DNA from: Pseudomonas sp. G2-4
GTDB lineage: Bacteria > Pseudomonadota > Gammaproteobacteria > Pseudomonadales > Pseudomonadaceae
Direction of reading: 5' to 3'
Length of the DNA stretch: 64,000 nucleotides
NCBI RefSeq assembly: GCF_030064125.1
Contig: NZ_CP125957.1
Location: 3,286,001 to 3,350,000 of the forward strand
The notes under the pieces were generated by a model. The model worked only from the letters and a program-made list of their open reading frames with translations, searched no databases and had not been told where the DNA came from. A program made the translations under genes and the position numbers. Within the stretch, counting starts at the first letter, position 1. Every line of letters begins with the position of its first letter. Shown one piece after another: positions 1-9,300 of this stretch.

Positions 1-345
1 AACCGGATTATCCGGTCGGACTTCCAGTCGCAGGTAGGCGCAGTCGTTCGCGCGTGCGCACTCTTCCGCCTGATCCAGTAGCTGTTTCCCCAAGCCCAGG
101 CCACGACTATGGGTGGCGATGGCGATGGAGTACAGACGCGCCAGCGAGGTGCCGCGGTGGAACAAGACCAGGCAGTAGCCCATCAATTGGCTCTCGGCCT
201 GCGCGACGATCAGGCTGGCATGGGCTCGGCCGATCATCCACTGGAAACTGCGCGGCGTGAGCCGGTCATGAGTAAAGCACTGGTTTTCCAGTTCCAGCAG
301 AGACTTCAGGTCATCATGTGTCGCCTTGCGAAATACCAGATTCAT
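1..345 (-). CDS. GNAT family N-acetyltransferase (RimI-like), 3' end outside window
   Basis: Translating the reverse strand from an ATG at 345 gives an open frame to the window edge (115 codons, no stop), so the C terminus is missing. The N terminus begins MNLVFRKATHDD and continues LLELENQCF, typical of the first strand and helix of GNAT acetyltransferases. A later stretch, ARLYSIAIATHSRGLGLGKQL, fits the family's acetyl-CoA pyrophosphate loop (Q/R-x-x-G-x-G/A), here RGLGLG. The gene is divergent from the RimK-like ligase at 438, with a 92-bp spacer holding the promoters of both. The acceptor substrate cannot be told from sequence. Overlapping plus-strand reading frames are shadows of this gene. 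Confidence 0.8.
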   Translation of the reverse strand, partial: MNLVFRKATHDDLKSLLELENQCFTHDRLTPRSFQWMIGRAHASLIVAQAESQLMGYCLVLFHRGTSLARLYSIAIATHSRGLGLGKQLLDQAEECARANDCAYLRLEVRPDNPV

Positions 346-437
346 ATAGCCGCCGTAAAAGTTGCGTAACGAAACGAGACTTTTAAAAAGTATCGTGCTT
401 AATAGATAAGGACTTGTTCTCCAACGGACCTTCTCAT

Positions 438-2024
438 ATGTCAGCGGTACAGGGTGATTTGCGTGAAGTATCAGAGCAAAATCGGCTAACGGCAATATCA
501 AACCTTACTTATTTATCGAGCGCATCCAGACTGCAAAACCAAGTCGTTATTATTGTTGAGCGAAAAGAAGACTGGGCGTCTTATTTCCCATCAGACGATG
601 TGATGAGTGCCCAGGAATATCTTGAACAACCCCTTGAAAGCGAGGCTGGCAAGCGTGTTCAGGTTATCAATCTGTGTCGGAGCTACAAGTACCTAGGACA
701 CGGGTATTACTGTTCATTGCTGGCAGAAGCACGCGATCATAAAGTTATTCCGTCTGTGCGAACCATCAGCGAGTTGACCCGAAAGTCACTGTACAGCCTA
801 GCGTTGGATGACTTGGACAAGGCGCTGGACAAAGCACTGAATAACCACCTTTATAGTAATATCGAAGGATTCACGCTCACTCTTTACTTTGGCAAAACCA
901 ACCTTGAGCCTTTGCAGGAACTGACCCGGCAAATTTTCGAAATTTTCCCATGTCCGATCCTCTTGGTGGAGTTCCGTAAAAGCAATAGTTGGCACATTGA
1001 GGGGATAAAGCCTGGCGTCTTGCAAAAGCTACGCGAAGACCAGGAGGATCAATTTTCCAACTCGCTGGACAGTTTCAGCCGCAAGATCTGGCGAGTAGCG
1101 CGGTCACCCCGCGTGGCCCGTTACGACCTGGCCATATTGCATGACCCACAAGAATCGCTGCCGCCTTCCAATGCCAAGGCACTGGAAAGTTTTATCAGGG
1201 TGGGCAAAGGTCTGGGCATCGATGTCGATCTGATCGAAAAGAAAGACTACTCACGAATAGCCGAGTATGACGCCCTGCTGATTCGCGAAACCACCAGCGT
1301 GGATAACCACACCTATCGCTTCGCCAAGAAGGCGGAAAGCGAAGGCCTGGTGGTGATGGACGATCCCACTTCAATCCTGCGCTGTACCAACAAGGTGTAC
1401 CTGACTGATCTGCTCAAAAGCCATCAATTGGGTATGCCGGCAACCGAGATTCTCTACAAGGAGCGACCGGAAGACTTCGAGCGAGTCGGTGAACGCCTGG
1501 GCTTTCCATTAGTGCTGAAGATTCCCGATGGTTGTTTTTCCCGTGGCGTAATCAAGGTTGAAAGCCAACAGGCGCTGCTGGATGCCACCGCTGAGCTCTT
1601 CGAGCACTCGGTATTGCTACTGGCTCAGGAGTTCTTCTACACCGAGTACGACTGGCGCATCGGCGTACTCAACCGCAAACCGATTTTCGCCTGCCAGTAC
1701 TTCATGTCCAAAGGTCACTGGCAAATCTACAACCACAAAGCCAAGGGCCAGGACATTAATGGGGAATGCCGCACCTTGGCGGTTCACGAAGCACCGCGGG
1801 CGGTGGTGGAGCTGGCGGTGAAGACCGCGAATCTCATTGGCGATGGTTTGTACGGGGTCGATCTGAAACAGTCGGGGGATAAGGTGGTGGTAATCGAGGT
1901 TAACGACAACCCGAACATGGACGCGGGCATCGAAGACGCATACTTGCAAGACGACCTGTATTCCTTGGTTCTGGAAGAGTTCATTCGCCGCCTTGAGCTG
2001 AAACGTCGCGGTCAGGCCTGGTGA
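438..2024 (+). CDS. RimK-like ATP-grasp ligase with RLAN N-terminal domain
   Basis: The protein is about 528 residues. The N-terminal part (VVIIVERKEDW, then a cysteine- and tyrosine-rich stretch NLCRSYKYLGHGYYCS) resembles the RimK-like ATP-grasp N-terminal (RLAN) domain. The C-terminal half is an ATP-grasp fold: FPLVLKIPDGCFSRGVIKV carries the nucleotide-binding lysine and glycine-rich loop, and VVVIEVNDNPNMDAGIED carries the metal-binding glutamate and the ExNxNP motif. It probably ligates an amino acid, by analogy glutamate, to a carboxylate acceptor. I chose ATG 438 because GGA lies about 10 bases upstream; a TTG at 414 would add eight residues but has AAGGA too close to it. The CorA-like gene follows in the same direction after 66 bp. 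Confidence 0.85.
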   Translation: MSAVQGDLREVSEQNRLTAISNLTYLSSASRLQNQVVIIVERKEDWASYFPSDDVMSAQEYLEQPLESEAGKRVQVINLCRSYKYLGHGYYCSLLAEARDHKVIPSVRTISELTRKSLYSLALDDLDKALDKALNNHLYSNIEGFTLTLYFGKTNLEPLQELTRQIFEIFPCPILLVEFRKSNSWHIEGIKPGVLQKLREDQEDQFSNSLDSFSRKIWRVARSPRVARYDLAILHDPQESLPPSNAKALESFIRVGKGLGIDVDLIEKKDYSRIAEYDALLIRETTSVDNHTYRFAKKAESEGLVVMDDPTSILRCTNKVYLTDLLKSHQLGMPATEILYKERPEDFERVGERLGFPLVLKIPDGCFSRGVIKVESQQALLDATAELFEHSVLLLAQEFFYTEYDWRIGVLNRKPIFACQYFMSKGHWQIYNHKAKGQDINGECRTLAVHEAPRAVVELAVKTANLIGDGLYGVDLKQSGDKVVVIEVNDNPNMDAGIEDAYLQDDLYSLVLEEFIRRLELKRRGQAW

Positions 2025-2090
2025 ATACTTGATCCGCTACACGACCTGCAAGACACTGACTTCCTCCGTCAACAACGCCATAGGTCAGAC

Positions 2091-3041
2091 GTGATCAAGA
2101 GTTTCCTACTCGCCAATGGGGCGCTGGTACCGGTTGAACAGCTCAATGCTGATGTGATGTTGTTCAGCAATCCCGATGCGGCAGAACGAGATCTGTTGCG
2201 CAGCGAGTTCAAACTGGACGATCACGCGCTGGCTTCGGCACTGGATCCGGACGAAGTCTCACGCATCGAATTCCATCCGGATAACCTGTTCTTGATCTGG
2301 AAGCGTCCGGAAAGTTACTCGGGCGGAGATAGCCTGGCCTTTGAGGTCTCATCGTTCGGCTTGCTCTTCTCTAAAACACGCTTGCTGATAATCGCGACTG
2401 ACGACTCCCAGTTGAGTGGATTGGGGCAGCGGCACCCCTTGCACACAACGCAAGATGTGCTGCTGGACATACTGTTCAACAACCTCCACCACTACCTGGG
2501 TCACCTCAAGGTGATCAAGATGGTGGCTCGCGAGCTGCAGCAGAAATTCAACGCCTCGATGGAGAATCGACATCTGGTCCAGATGTTTAACCTCAGCGAA
2601 AGCCTGATCTACTACATCAATGCGATTCACAGCAATGGCGCTGTCCTGACTCGGCTGCGCAACCATGCGGAAAAAGAGCACTTCAGTGTCGAGGCGATTG
2701 CGCTTATCGACGATTTGATCATCGAAAACACCCAGTGCAACAAACAGGCGGAAATCTACTCCAGGGTGTTTGCCGGCTTGATCGACGCACGCGGCAATTT
2801 GATGAACAACACCATGAACAACCTGTTACGCAAACTGACGCTGATCAATGTGGTTTTCCTGCCTCTCAACCTGATCGCTAGCATTGGTGGCATGTCCGAG
2901 TTCAGCATGATGACCTCAGCCGTTCCCTGGTGGGTTGCCTATCCGCTTTTTCTCACGGGAATGGTCGTAGCCGGGGGCCTGATGGTTATCGCGCTCAAGC
3001 GTCTGACACGTGCTTCATCCAGCATGAATGGCCCGCATTGA
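2091..3041 (+). CDS. CorA family divalent-cation transporter (ZntB-like)
   Basis: The 316-residue protein has a soluble cytoplasmic N-terminal domain, a long helical region (about residues 120-245) and two C-terminal membrane segments (about 248-267 and 279-303), the standard CorA/ZntB layout. The signature loop after the first membrane helix reads IASIGGMSEF, so the usual Gly-Met-Asn is Gly-Met-Ser (residues 267-269). Known CorA-like proteins form pentamers that pass Mg, Co, Ni or Zn ions; the substituted loop makes the ion uncertain. The start is GTG at 2091 with AGGT a few bases upstream. The gene converges on kup, with only 30 bp between the two stops. Confidence 0.85.
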   Translation: MIKSFLLANGALVPVEQLNADVMLFSNPDAAERDLLRSEFKLDDHALASALDPDEVSRIEFHPDNLFLIWKRPESYSGGDSLAFEVSSFGLLFSKTRLLIIATDDSQLSGLGQRHPLHTTQDVLLDILFNNLHHYLGHLKVIKMVARELQQKFNASMENRHLVQMFNLSESLIYYINAIHSNGAVLTRLRNHAEKEHFSVEAIALIDDLIIENTQCNKQAEIYSRVFAGLIDARGNLMNNTMNNLLRKLTLINVVFLPLNLIASIGGMSEFSMMTSAVPWWVAYPLFLTGMVVAGGLMVIALKRLTRASSSMNGPH

Positions 3042-3071
3042 ACGAGCCCCTCTGGATACTCGATGACTCTT

Positions 3072-4973
3072 TTACATCTCGACCTGTGTGCCCAGCTCTA
3101 TCACCCGGTTCAACGGTAACTTGAAGTACTTCAGGTTGCTATTGGCGTTCTTCAGCAAAAACGCGAACAGGGTTTCTCGCCAACGGGCCATTCCGATGCG
3201 CTTGGTCGGGATCACCGTCTCCCGGCTGAGGAAATAGGTGGTGCGCATCGGACTGAAGTCCAGTTCACCCAAGTGACAGAGACTCAAGGCCAAGGGGACA
3301 TCGGGCTCCTCGATAAAGCCAAAGTGCAGACTGACCCGGAAGAACCCTTCTCCATAGGCTTCAACCTCAAACCGTCGGTCAGCACTCACACGAGGGCTGT
3401 CTTCGGACACCACTGTGAGCAATACGACTTGCTCATGCAAAACCTGGTTATGCAGCAGGTTGTGCAGCAGTGCATGAGGAACAGCATCTGTCCTAGCCGT
3501 AAGAAACACTGCCGTACCTTGCACCCGATGGGGAGGCTGCGTACGGATGCTGCCGATGAATAGCGGTAGAGGAAGTGCGGTTTCATCCAGCCGCTCAACA
3601 ATAATCTTTCTGCCCCGCTTCCAGGTCGTCATCAAGATGAACAGACCGATTCCGGCAATCACTGGGAACGCACCGCCTTGAAAGATCTTCGGTGCGTTCG
3701 CGGCAAAATACAGGCTGTCTACCAGCAAGAAACCTAGCAGCAACGGAATGGCCAGCCAACGTGGCGTTTTCCAAAGCAGGAGCACGACCGCCGATGCCAA
3801 AATCGTGGTGATCAGCATGGTGCCAGTGACTGCAACGCCATAAGCGGCAGCCAGGGCACTGGACGACTCGAAGCCGATGACTAGCAACACGACACCGACC
3901 ATTAATGCCCAGTTGACCGTGCCGATGTAGATTTGCCCCTGTTCGTGGCTGGAGGTGTGCTGGATAAACATGCGCGGGACATACCCTAACTGGATAGCCT
4001 GTCGCGTCAGGGAGAAAGCACCGGAGATCACTGCCTGGGAGGCGATGATGGTCGCCAGCGTGGACAGCGCGACCATGGGCAGCAATGCCCAGCTTGGCGC
4101 CAGCAGATAGAAAGGATTACGAACGGCCTCAGGGTTCTCAAGGATCAGGGCACCCTGACCAAAATAGTTGAGCGCCAACCCTGGCAGTACCAACATGAAC
4201 CACGCACGAGAGATCGGTCTGCGACCGAAGTGGCCCATGTCTGCATAAAGCGCCTCTGCACCGGTCAAGGCCAATACGACGGCGCCCAGGATTGCCACAC
4301 CGACACCGGGGTGGACGATGAAGAACCGTAATGCCCAAACGGGGTTCAGCGCCTCAAGCACCTCAGGTCGCTGCAAGATGCCATGAATCCCGAGTGCCCC
4401 CAACACCACGAACCACAACACCATGACCGGCCCGAACAGGATGCCAATCCGCGCCGTGCCATGTTTCTGTATCAGGAACAGCGCCACCAACACGATGACC
4501 GACAACGGCACCACCCAATTCTCTACGCCATCAAAGGCAAGCTGGAGCCCTTCAACCGCGGATAGCACTGAAATAGCCGGGGTGATCATGCTGTCCCCGT
4601 AGAACAGCGCCGCGCCAAACAGGCCTAGCAGCACTAGTACCTTGCTCATGTTCGGATAAGATGCAGACGCGCGACGGGCCAGAGCCGTCAAAGCCATGAT
4701 GCCGCCTTCCCCCTGGTTGTCGGCCCTCAGAATGAACAGTACGTATTTGATCGAGACAACCCAGACCAACGACCAGAAAATCAGCGACAGGATGCCCAGC
4801 ACCCCATCGTGACTGGCTTGAACCCCGAAGTGCCCGGAAAACACCTCTTTCAGCGTATAGAGAGGACTGGTACCGATATCGCCATAGACCACGCCGACGG
4901 CGGCAATGACCAAGCCGACGCCGGATGTTTTGGACGGTGAGGTTTCGTGTGCAATGGTCGCCGTTTCACTCAA
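3072..4973 (-). CDS. kup: Kup family low-affinity potassium transporter
   Basis: The 633-residue protein begins with a short soluble leader followed by [19 protein letters not shown], the Kup/KUP/HAK signature in the first membrane helix. It continues with about twelve hydrophobic segments (for example [17 protein letters not shown] and FGQGALIL) and a cytoplasmic C-terminal domain ending ELGTQVEM. Length and motif order match the family. It should import K+ with protons across the inner membrane. The 3' end is convergent with the CorA-like gene. A 63-bp sequence nearly identical at protein level to the last 20 codons recurs at 26830-26892 (see that entry). Confidence 0.95.
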   Translation of the reverse strand: MSETATIAHETSPSKTSGVGLVIAAVGVVYGDIGTSPLYTLKEVFSGHFGVQASHDGVLGILSLIFWSLVWVVSIKYVLFILRADNQGEGGIMALTALARRASASYPNMSKVLVLLGLFGAALFYGDSMITPAISVLSAVEGLQLAFDGVENWVVPLSVIVLVALFLIQKHGTARIGILFGPVMVLWFVVLGALGIHGILQRPEVLEALNPVWALRFFIVHPGVGVAILGAVVLALTGAEALYADMGHFGRRPISRAWFMLVLPGLALNYFGQGALILENPEAVRNPFYLLAPSWALLPMVALSTLATIIASQAVISGAFSLTRQAIQLGYVPRMFIQHTSSHEQGQIYIGTVNWALMVGVVLLVIGFESSSALAAAYGVAVTGTMLITTILASAVVLLLWKTPRWLAIPLLLGFLLVDSLYFAANAPKIFQGGAFPVIAGIGLFILMTTWKRGRKIIVERLDETALPLPLFIGSIRTQPPHRVQGTAVFLTARTDAVPHALLHNLLHNQVLHEQVVLLTVVSEDSPRVSADRRFEVEAYGEGFFRVSLHFGFIEEPDVPLALSLCHLGELDFSPMRTTYFLSRETVIPTKRIGMARWRETLFAFLLKNANSNLKYFKLPLNRVIELGTQVEM

Positions 4974-5369
4974 GGGGGGCTTCTCTCAGACTGCGGGAGT
5001 AAGTACATGGCGTCCCTGGGCGTTATCACTGCAACGCAGATAAAGCACAGAGCGCCAGAAACGCGCTTAGTATCCCGGCGGTGGGGTAAAGGCTCCGTAA
5101 AAAAACTGTAAAAATTCACGCTGGTTGGTCCAGGTCGAAGCCGTCCTCTTGCAGCGCTCCTCCCGATCACCATCCAAGCTTATTTACAATTTCATGACGG
5201 TAGGGTGTATCGATCTGCTCAGGAACTCGCCTGATGTAATCACCAGCTTACGTAAAGCAAGGTAATGGAGATTACCCAGTGATTTTCGCGTCAATTAGGC
5301 GCTCACTTTACCGCCTTGCTGTCGGAAGTAAGCTCCAGCCAAACATGCAGTCAGCAACAGGAGAAACTC
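4974..5369. other. Intergenic region upstream of kup
   Basis: About 400 bp between the kup start (minus strand, 4973) and the end of the diguanylate cyclase gene (5370). Short reading frames here have no recognisable protein character. The stretch should contain the kup promoter, but I could not assign -35/-10 boxes with confidence. The AT-rich tract around 5090-5120 is the likeliest place. Confidence 0.4.
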
Positions 5370-6317
5370 TTAACTGGACGACATGGCAGATGAACATACC
5401 CGCGCCCTACCCGCGTTCTTTGCTTCGTAGAGTTGCTTGTCCGCAGCTTCTATCAAAGCCTCGAATCCTAGCTCGCCAGTGGGCGTCAATGTTGCGACAC
5501 CTAGAGAGATTGTCAGCACACGATCGACATCAGAAGCAGAATGTTCGATGCCCAATGTCCGAACACGTTCTTGCATTCTTTCTGCAATCTCGACCGCACC
5601 AGAAAGAACTGTATTGGGCAGAACGCAGGCGAACTCTTCGCCACCATACCGAGCGACCAGGTCGTAGGGCCGTCTAACCGTTGCAGATAACGTTTGGGCA
5701 ACGGACTTCAAGCAGTCATCTCCAGCCTGATGTCCGTATCGGTCGTTATAGCGTTTGAAAAAGTCGACATCCACCAAAATGAGCGATAGCGGCTTTTGTT
5801 CTCGAAAGCACAGACGCCAATCCGCCAATATTTCCTCATTAAATTTTCGTCGATTGGCCACCCCGGTAAGACCATCTATCAATGCCATGGAACGCAGCAG
5901 ATCGCTTTGTAGTTTCAGGGTTAAATGTGCTCGCACACGTGCTCTGACAATGGTGGTATTGATGGGCTTGCTGATGAAGTCCACCGCGCCAAGCTCCAGT
6001 CCTAGCACCTCATCTGACTCCTGCTGCTGTGCGGTAATGAAGATGATGGGGATGTCTTGGGTCGTAGGGTCAACCTTGAGTCGACGGCATACTTCATGCC
6101 CGTCCATACCCTCCATGACCACGTCCAGCAGAATCAAATCGGGCAGTTGGGCCTGGCATACGCTGATTGCCTGCTCACCGCTGGTGGCCATGAACACATC
6201 GCAGTCCTCACGAAACAGCTCATGAAGTACCCGGATATTAGTCGGTTGGTCGTCAACAATAAGGAGTTTTGGACGGTTAAAGGAATGTGGTAACCAGGTT
6301 TCAATCGATTGTTTCAT
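5370..6317 (-). CDS. Response-regulator diguanylate cyclase (REC-GGDEF)
   Basis: The 315-residue protein has an N-terminal receiver domain (about 16-132; acidic pair D22/D23, phosphoacceptor D65 in LLDVV, T95, K117) joined to a C-terminal GGDEF domain (about 145-305). The active-site motif is GGEEF at 225-229, and RPYD five residues upstream fits the RxxD inhibitory c-di-GMP site. It should make c-di-GMP from two GTP when the receiver is phosphorylated. Its start overlaps the stop of the hybrid kinase by one base (TGATG at 6315-6319), so the two are translationally coupled. The HPt domain of that kinase is the obvious phosphodonor (inference). Confidence 0.93.
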   Translation of the reverse strand: MKQSIETWLPHSFNRPKLLIVDDQPTNIRVLHELFREDCDVFMATSGEQAISVCQAQLPDLILLDVVMEGMDGHEVCRRLKVDPTTQDIPIIFITAQQQESDEVLGLELGAVDFISKPINTTIVRARVRAHLTLKLQSDLLRSMALIDGLTGVANRRKFNEEILADWRLCFREQKPLSLILVDVDFFKRYNDRYGHQAGDDCLKSVAQTLSATVRRPYDLVARYGGEEFACVLPNTVLSGAVEIAERMQERVRTLGIEHSASDVDRVLTISLGVATLTPTGELGFEALIEAADKQLYEAKNAGRARVCSSAMSSS

Positions 6318-9300
6318 CAGGCTGATCTCAACAGGTCACGACCAATCGGCATCGCAGCGGAAAAGTCTAGCGACTGCACCCTGGCGACAAGTTCGTCGAA
6401 CTGTGGGCGTAGGGATGGCGGCGTTTTTGACGCCAATGCGTCTGCGAGCTCTATGGCTTGAAGGTTACCCGCTTCCAACAACAGCAAAATCTCCTCTAGG
6501 GACTCTCTCCATCGAGCCGGCGCCATGGCGTCTTCGTCAGCACTGCTTTTTTCACGCGGACTCTGGCCAAAATCGGCATTCATTTGCTCAAGGCTTTGTT
6601 GCAGTAACCTGCTCAACTCGTCAAACCATGTTGGGTCGGCCAAGAGGCTCGCTACAGTCACGGCGTCTCCGTGTTGGAGTGTGTGCTCCAGGTTGCCGGC
6701 CAGCAGCGACAACGCCTTGGCACCCATAGTGCCGCTGCTACCTTTGATGGTATGGAGCACAAAAGCGGCCCCTGATGCATCTTGCCGCTGGATCTGATCC
6801 CGCAATCGGACAAGCTGTTTTTCCACCTCGGGGCCAAAGTTGCGCAGCACCTCGCGGATCAAATCGAGGTCACCACCAAAGCGGTCAATAGTTGATGTAC
6901 GAGACTCTATAACTCCTTCTCCTGTATTGACCTGCCCCAAGGTTAAAGATGCCAGGCTAACTTCACGGCCCGATTGAAAGAGCAGCGTTACCACGAGGTG
7001 TTCCAGGTCTATAGGTTTGCCGACATGATCATTCATCCCCGCAGCAAGACAAGCTTCACGGTCGGTATTGGAGGCATTTGCGGTCATCGCTACTATCGGC
7101 AACGCTGCAAAGCGCGGATTCGATCGAATGCGACGAGTCGCCTCCAAGCCATCAATATCTGGCATCTGGATATCCATTAATACGACGTCGAAGGGCACAC
7201 GCTCATTCATCACCTTGCTCACACCTTCCAGCCCGCCTTCGGCCAGCGTTACCTGAGCGCCTTCCCTTGTCAGTAACTCATCGGCGACCTGGCGATTGAG
7301 CATGTTGTCTTCCACCACCAATAGTCGCAACCCGGCCAGGCGCTGTGGCCTGTCAACCGTTGACCGAGAAAGGGGGGAATGCAGCAGGTCTTGGCCCTTG
7401 AGTGCTCGCTGAACTGCGTCGGTTAGCTGCTTGGGAGTGACCGGTTTGGTGAGAAAACCTACGAAGGGGGCGTCTCCCGCCAGGTGCGCGTCGGCCAATA
7501 CCTCGCGGCCGTAAGCAGTGATCATAATGATCATCGGAGGTGGCACACCGTTACCCTGCCGATGGATCAATTGCGCAGCGCTCAGCCCATCCATATCGGA
7601 CATCCGCCAGTCCATCAGTACCACGTCGTAGGCTTCACCTAGCGCCTGGGCGTTCTTCACCCATTCCACCGCTTGCGTGCCACCACTTACGAGGTCAGCC
7701 TTCCATCCCAATGCATGCACGGTGCGTAACAGCAATTCACCCGCCATGGCGTTGTCGTCGACGACCAGAATCCGTAAGGACACATCGACTCCAGCAAAGG
7801 CGGACTTTAGCAGTGACGTTGGCACTACATCTAGAGTGATATCGAACCAGAAACGACTCCCGACACCTTGCTGGCTCTCCACCTGAAGTTCACCACCCAT
7901 CAAGGTGACCAACCGTTTGCAGATCACTAGGCCCAGACCTGTGCCACCAAAGCGCCGGGAAGTTGAAGCCTCGGCCTGAGTGAAGCCTTCAAAAATGCGC
8001 TGAAGTTGTTCCGGGCTGATACCGATGCCAGTATCAGAAACGGCGATGCGCAAGCTCACAGCATTTTCCGTGCGCATCAGTTGTTCAACGCTGACCACGA
8101 CCTGGCCTTCCAGGGTGAACTTGAGGGCATTACCCGCCAGGTTGATCAGTACCTGTTGCAGTCGCAGGCTATCGCCGATGAGGTCGTTGGGTAAATTGGA
8201 GTCCAGGTCGAACATGACCTCAACCTTCTTATCGCCCTGGTTACCTGCCAGCACAACGGCGAGGTCACGCATGAGCGGTTCAAGCTCGAACGGGTGCACA
8301 TCGAGTTGCAGCTTGCCCGCCTCAATCTTGGAATAATCGAGAATGTCATTGAGCAAACCAAGTAGTGATTTCGCAGCGATCTGCGCTTTGGTCACATAAT
8401 CGAGTTGGCGACCATTCAGGTCAGTGTTCTGCATCAACTGCAACATACCCAACACGGCGTTCATCGGTGTGCGTATTTCATGACTCATGTTGGCCAGGAA
8501 GGCTGACTTGGCCGCACTCCCTGCATCCGCCTGTTCCTTGGCGTAAAGCAGATGTGACTCTAGCTCGCGTTGAACAGTGATGTCCCGATTGATACCGGTC
8601 ACGCGCAAAGCTGTACCGTCTGGACTGCGTTCTATCTGTGCACCGGCATGTATAAAGCGGATCTGACCGTCCGGGTGAACGACACGAAAAATTGTGTCAT
8701 ACACATCAGTCCCCTCGACGGCGGCATTCAGCTTTGCCGCCGCTGCCACGACATCCTCGGGGTGAACACGCGAGTACCAGTGCATATAGCTCAGACCGTT
8801 ATTGCGCAACGTCAGTGGCTGCCCGTAGAACTCGAACATACGGTCATTCCACTGCAAGTTATTGTCCGCCAACGTCCAAGACCAGACGCCCAATTCGGCT
8901 ACTTCAGCAGCCATCAGCAGTTGATCGTGCACCGCCATCAGTTCGCTACGTTGTTCCAGTGTCGTCTTCAGGCTCGCAGCCAGTTCCTTTTCTGCCGCTT
9001 TACGTTCGGTGATGTCTACCGCAATACCCAGATAACCGCTCAATACCCCATCGGCATCGCGCATGGAGGTGACCACTAGCGTCACAGGAAACCGCGAGCC
9101 ATCCTTGCGTGTGTAAGTCCACTCTCGGGTTTCTGCGCCTTCAAGCTCAGGTTTATGGGTAAGCACACGGAAACCGTCGATAGTCTGAGCGTACTCCTCG
9201 CTCAGCTCAACGCCACGTGCAGCGACTTCCTCTGGGACATGGAAGAGCGCCGGGGTGTCTTTGCCCACTAACTCATCGGCGTCATAACCCAACAAATGCT

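Noticed and set aside
109..369. Plus-strand open frames at the window start
   Set aside because: The minus strand here translates as a GNAT acetyltransferase with clear motifs; the plus frames are its shadows.
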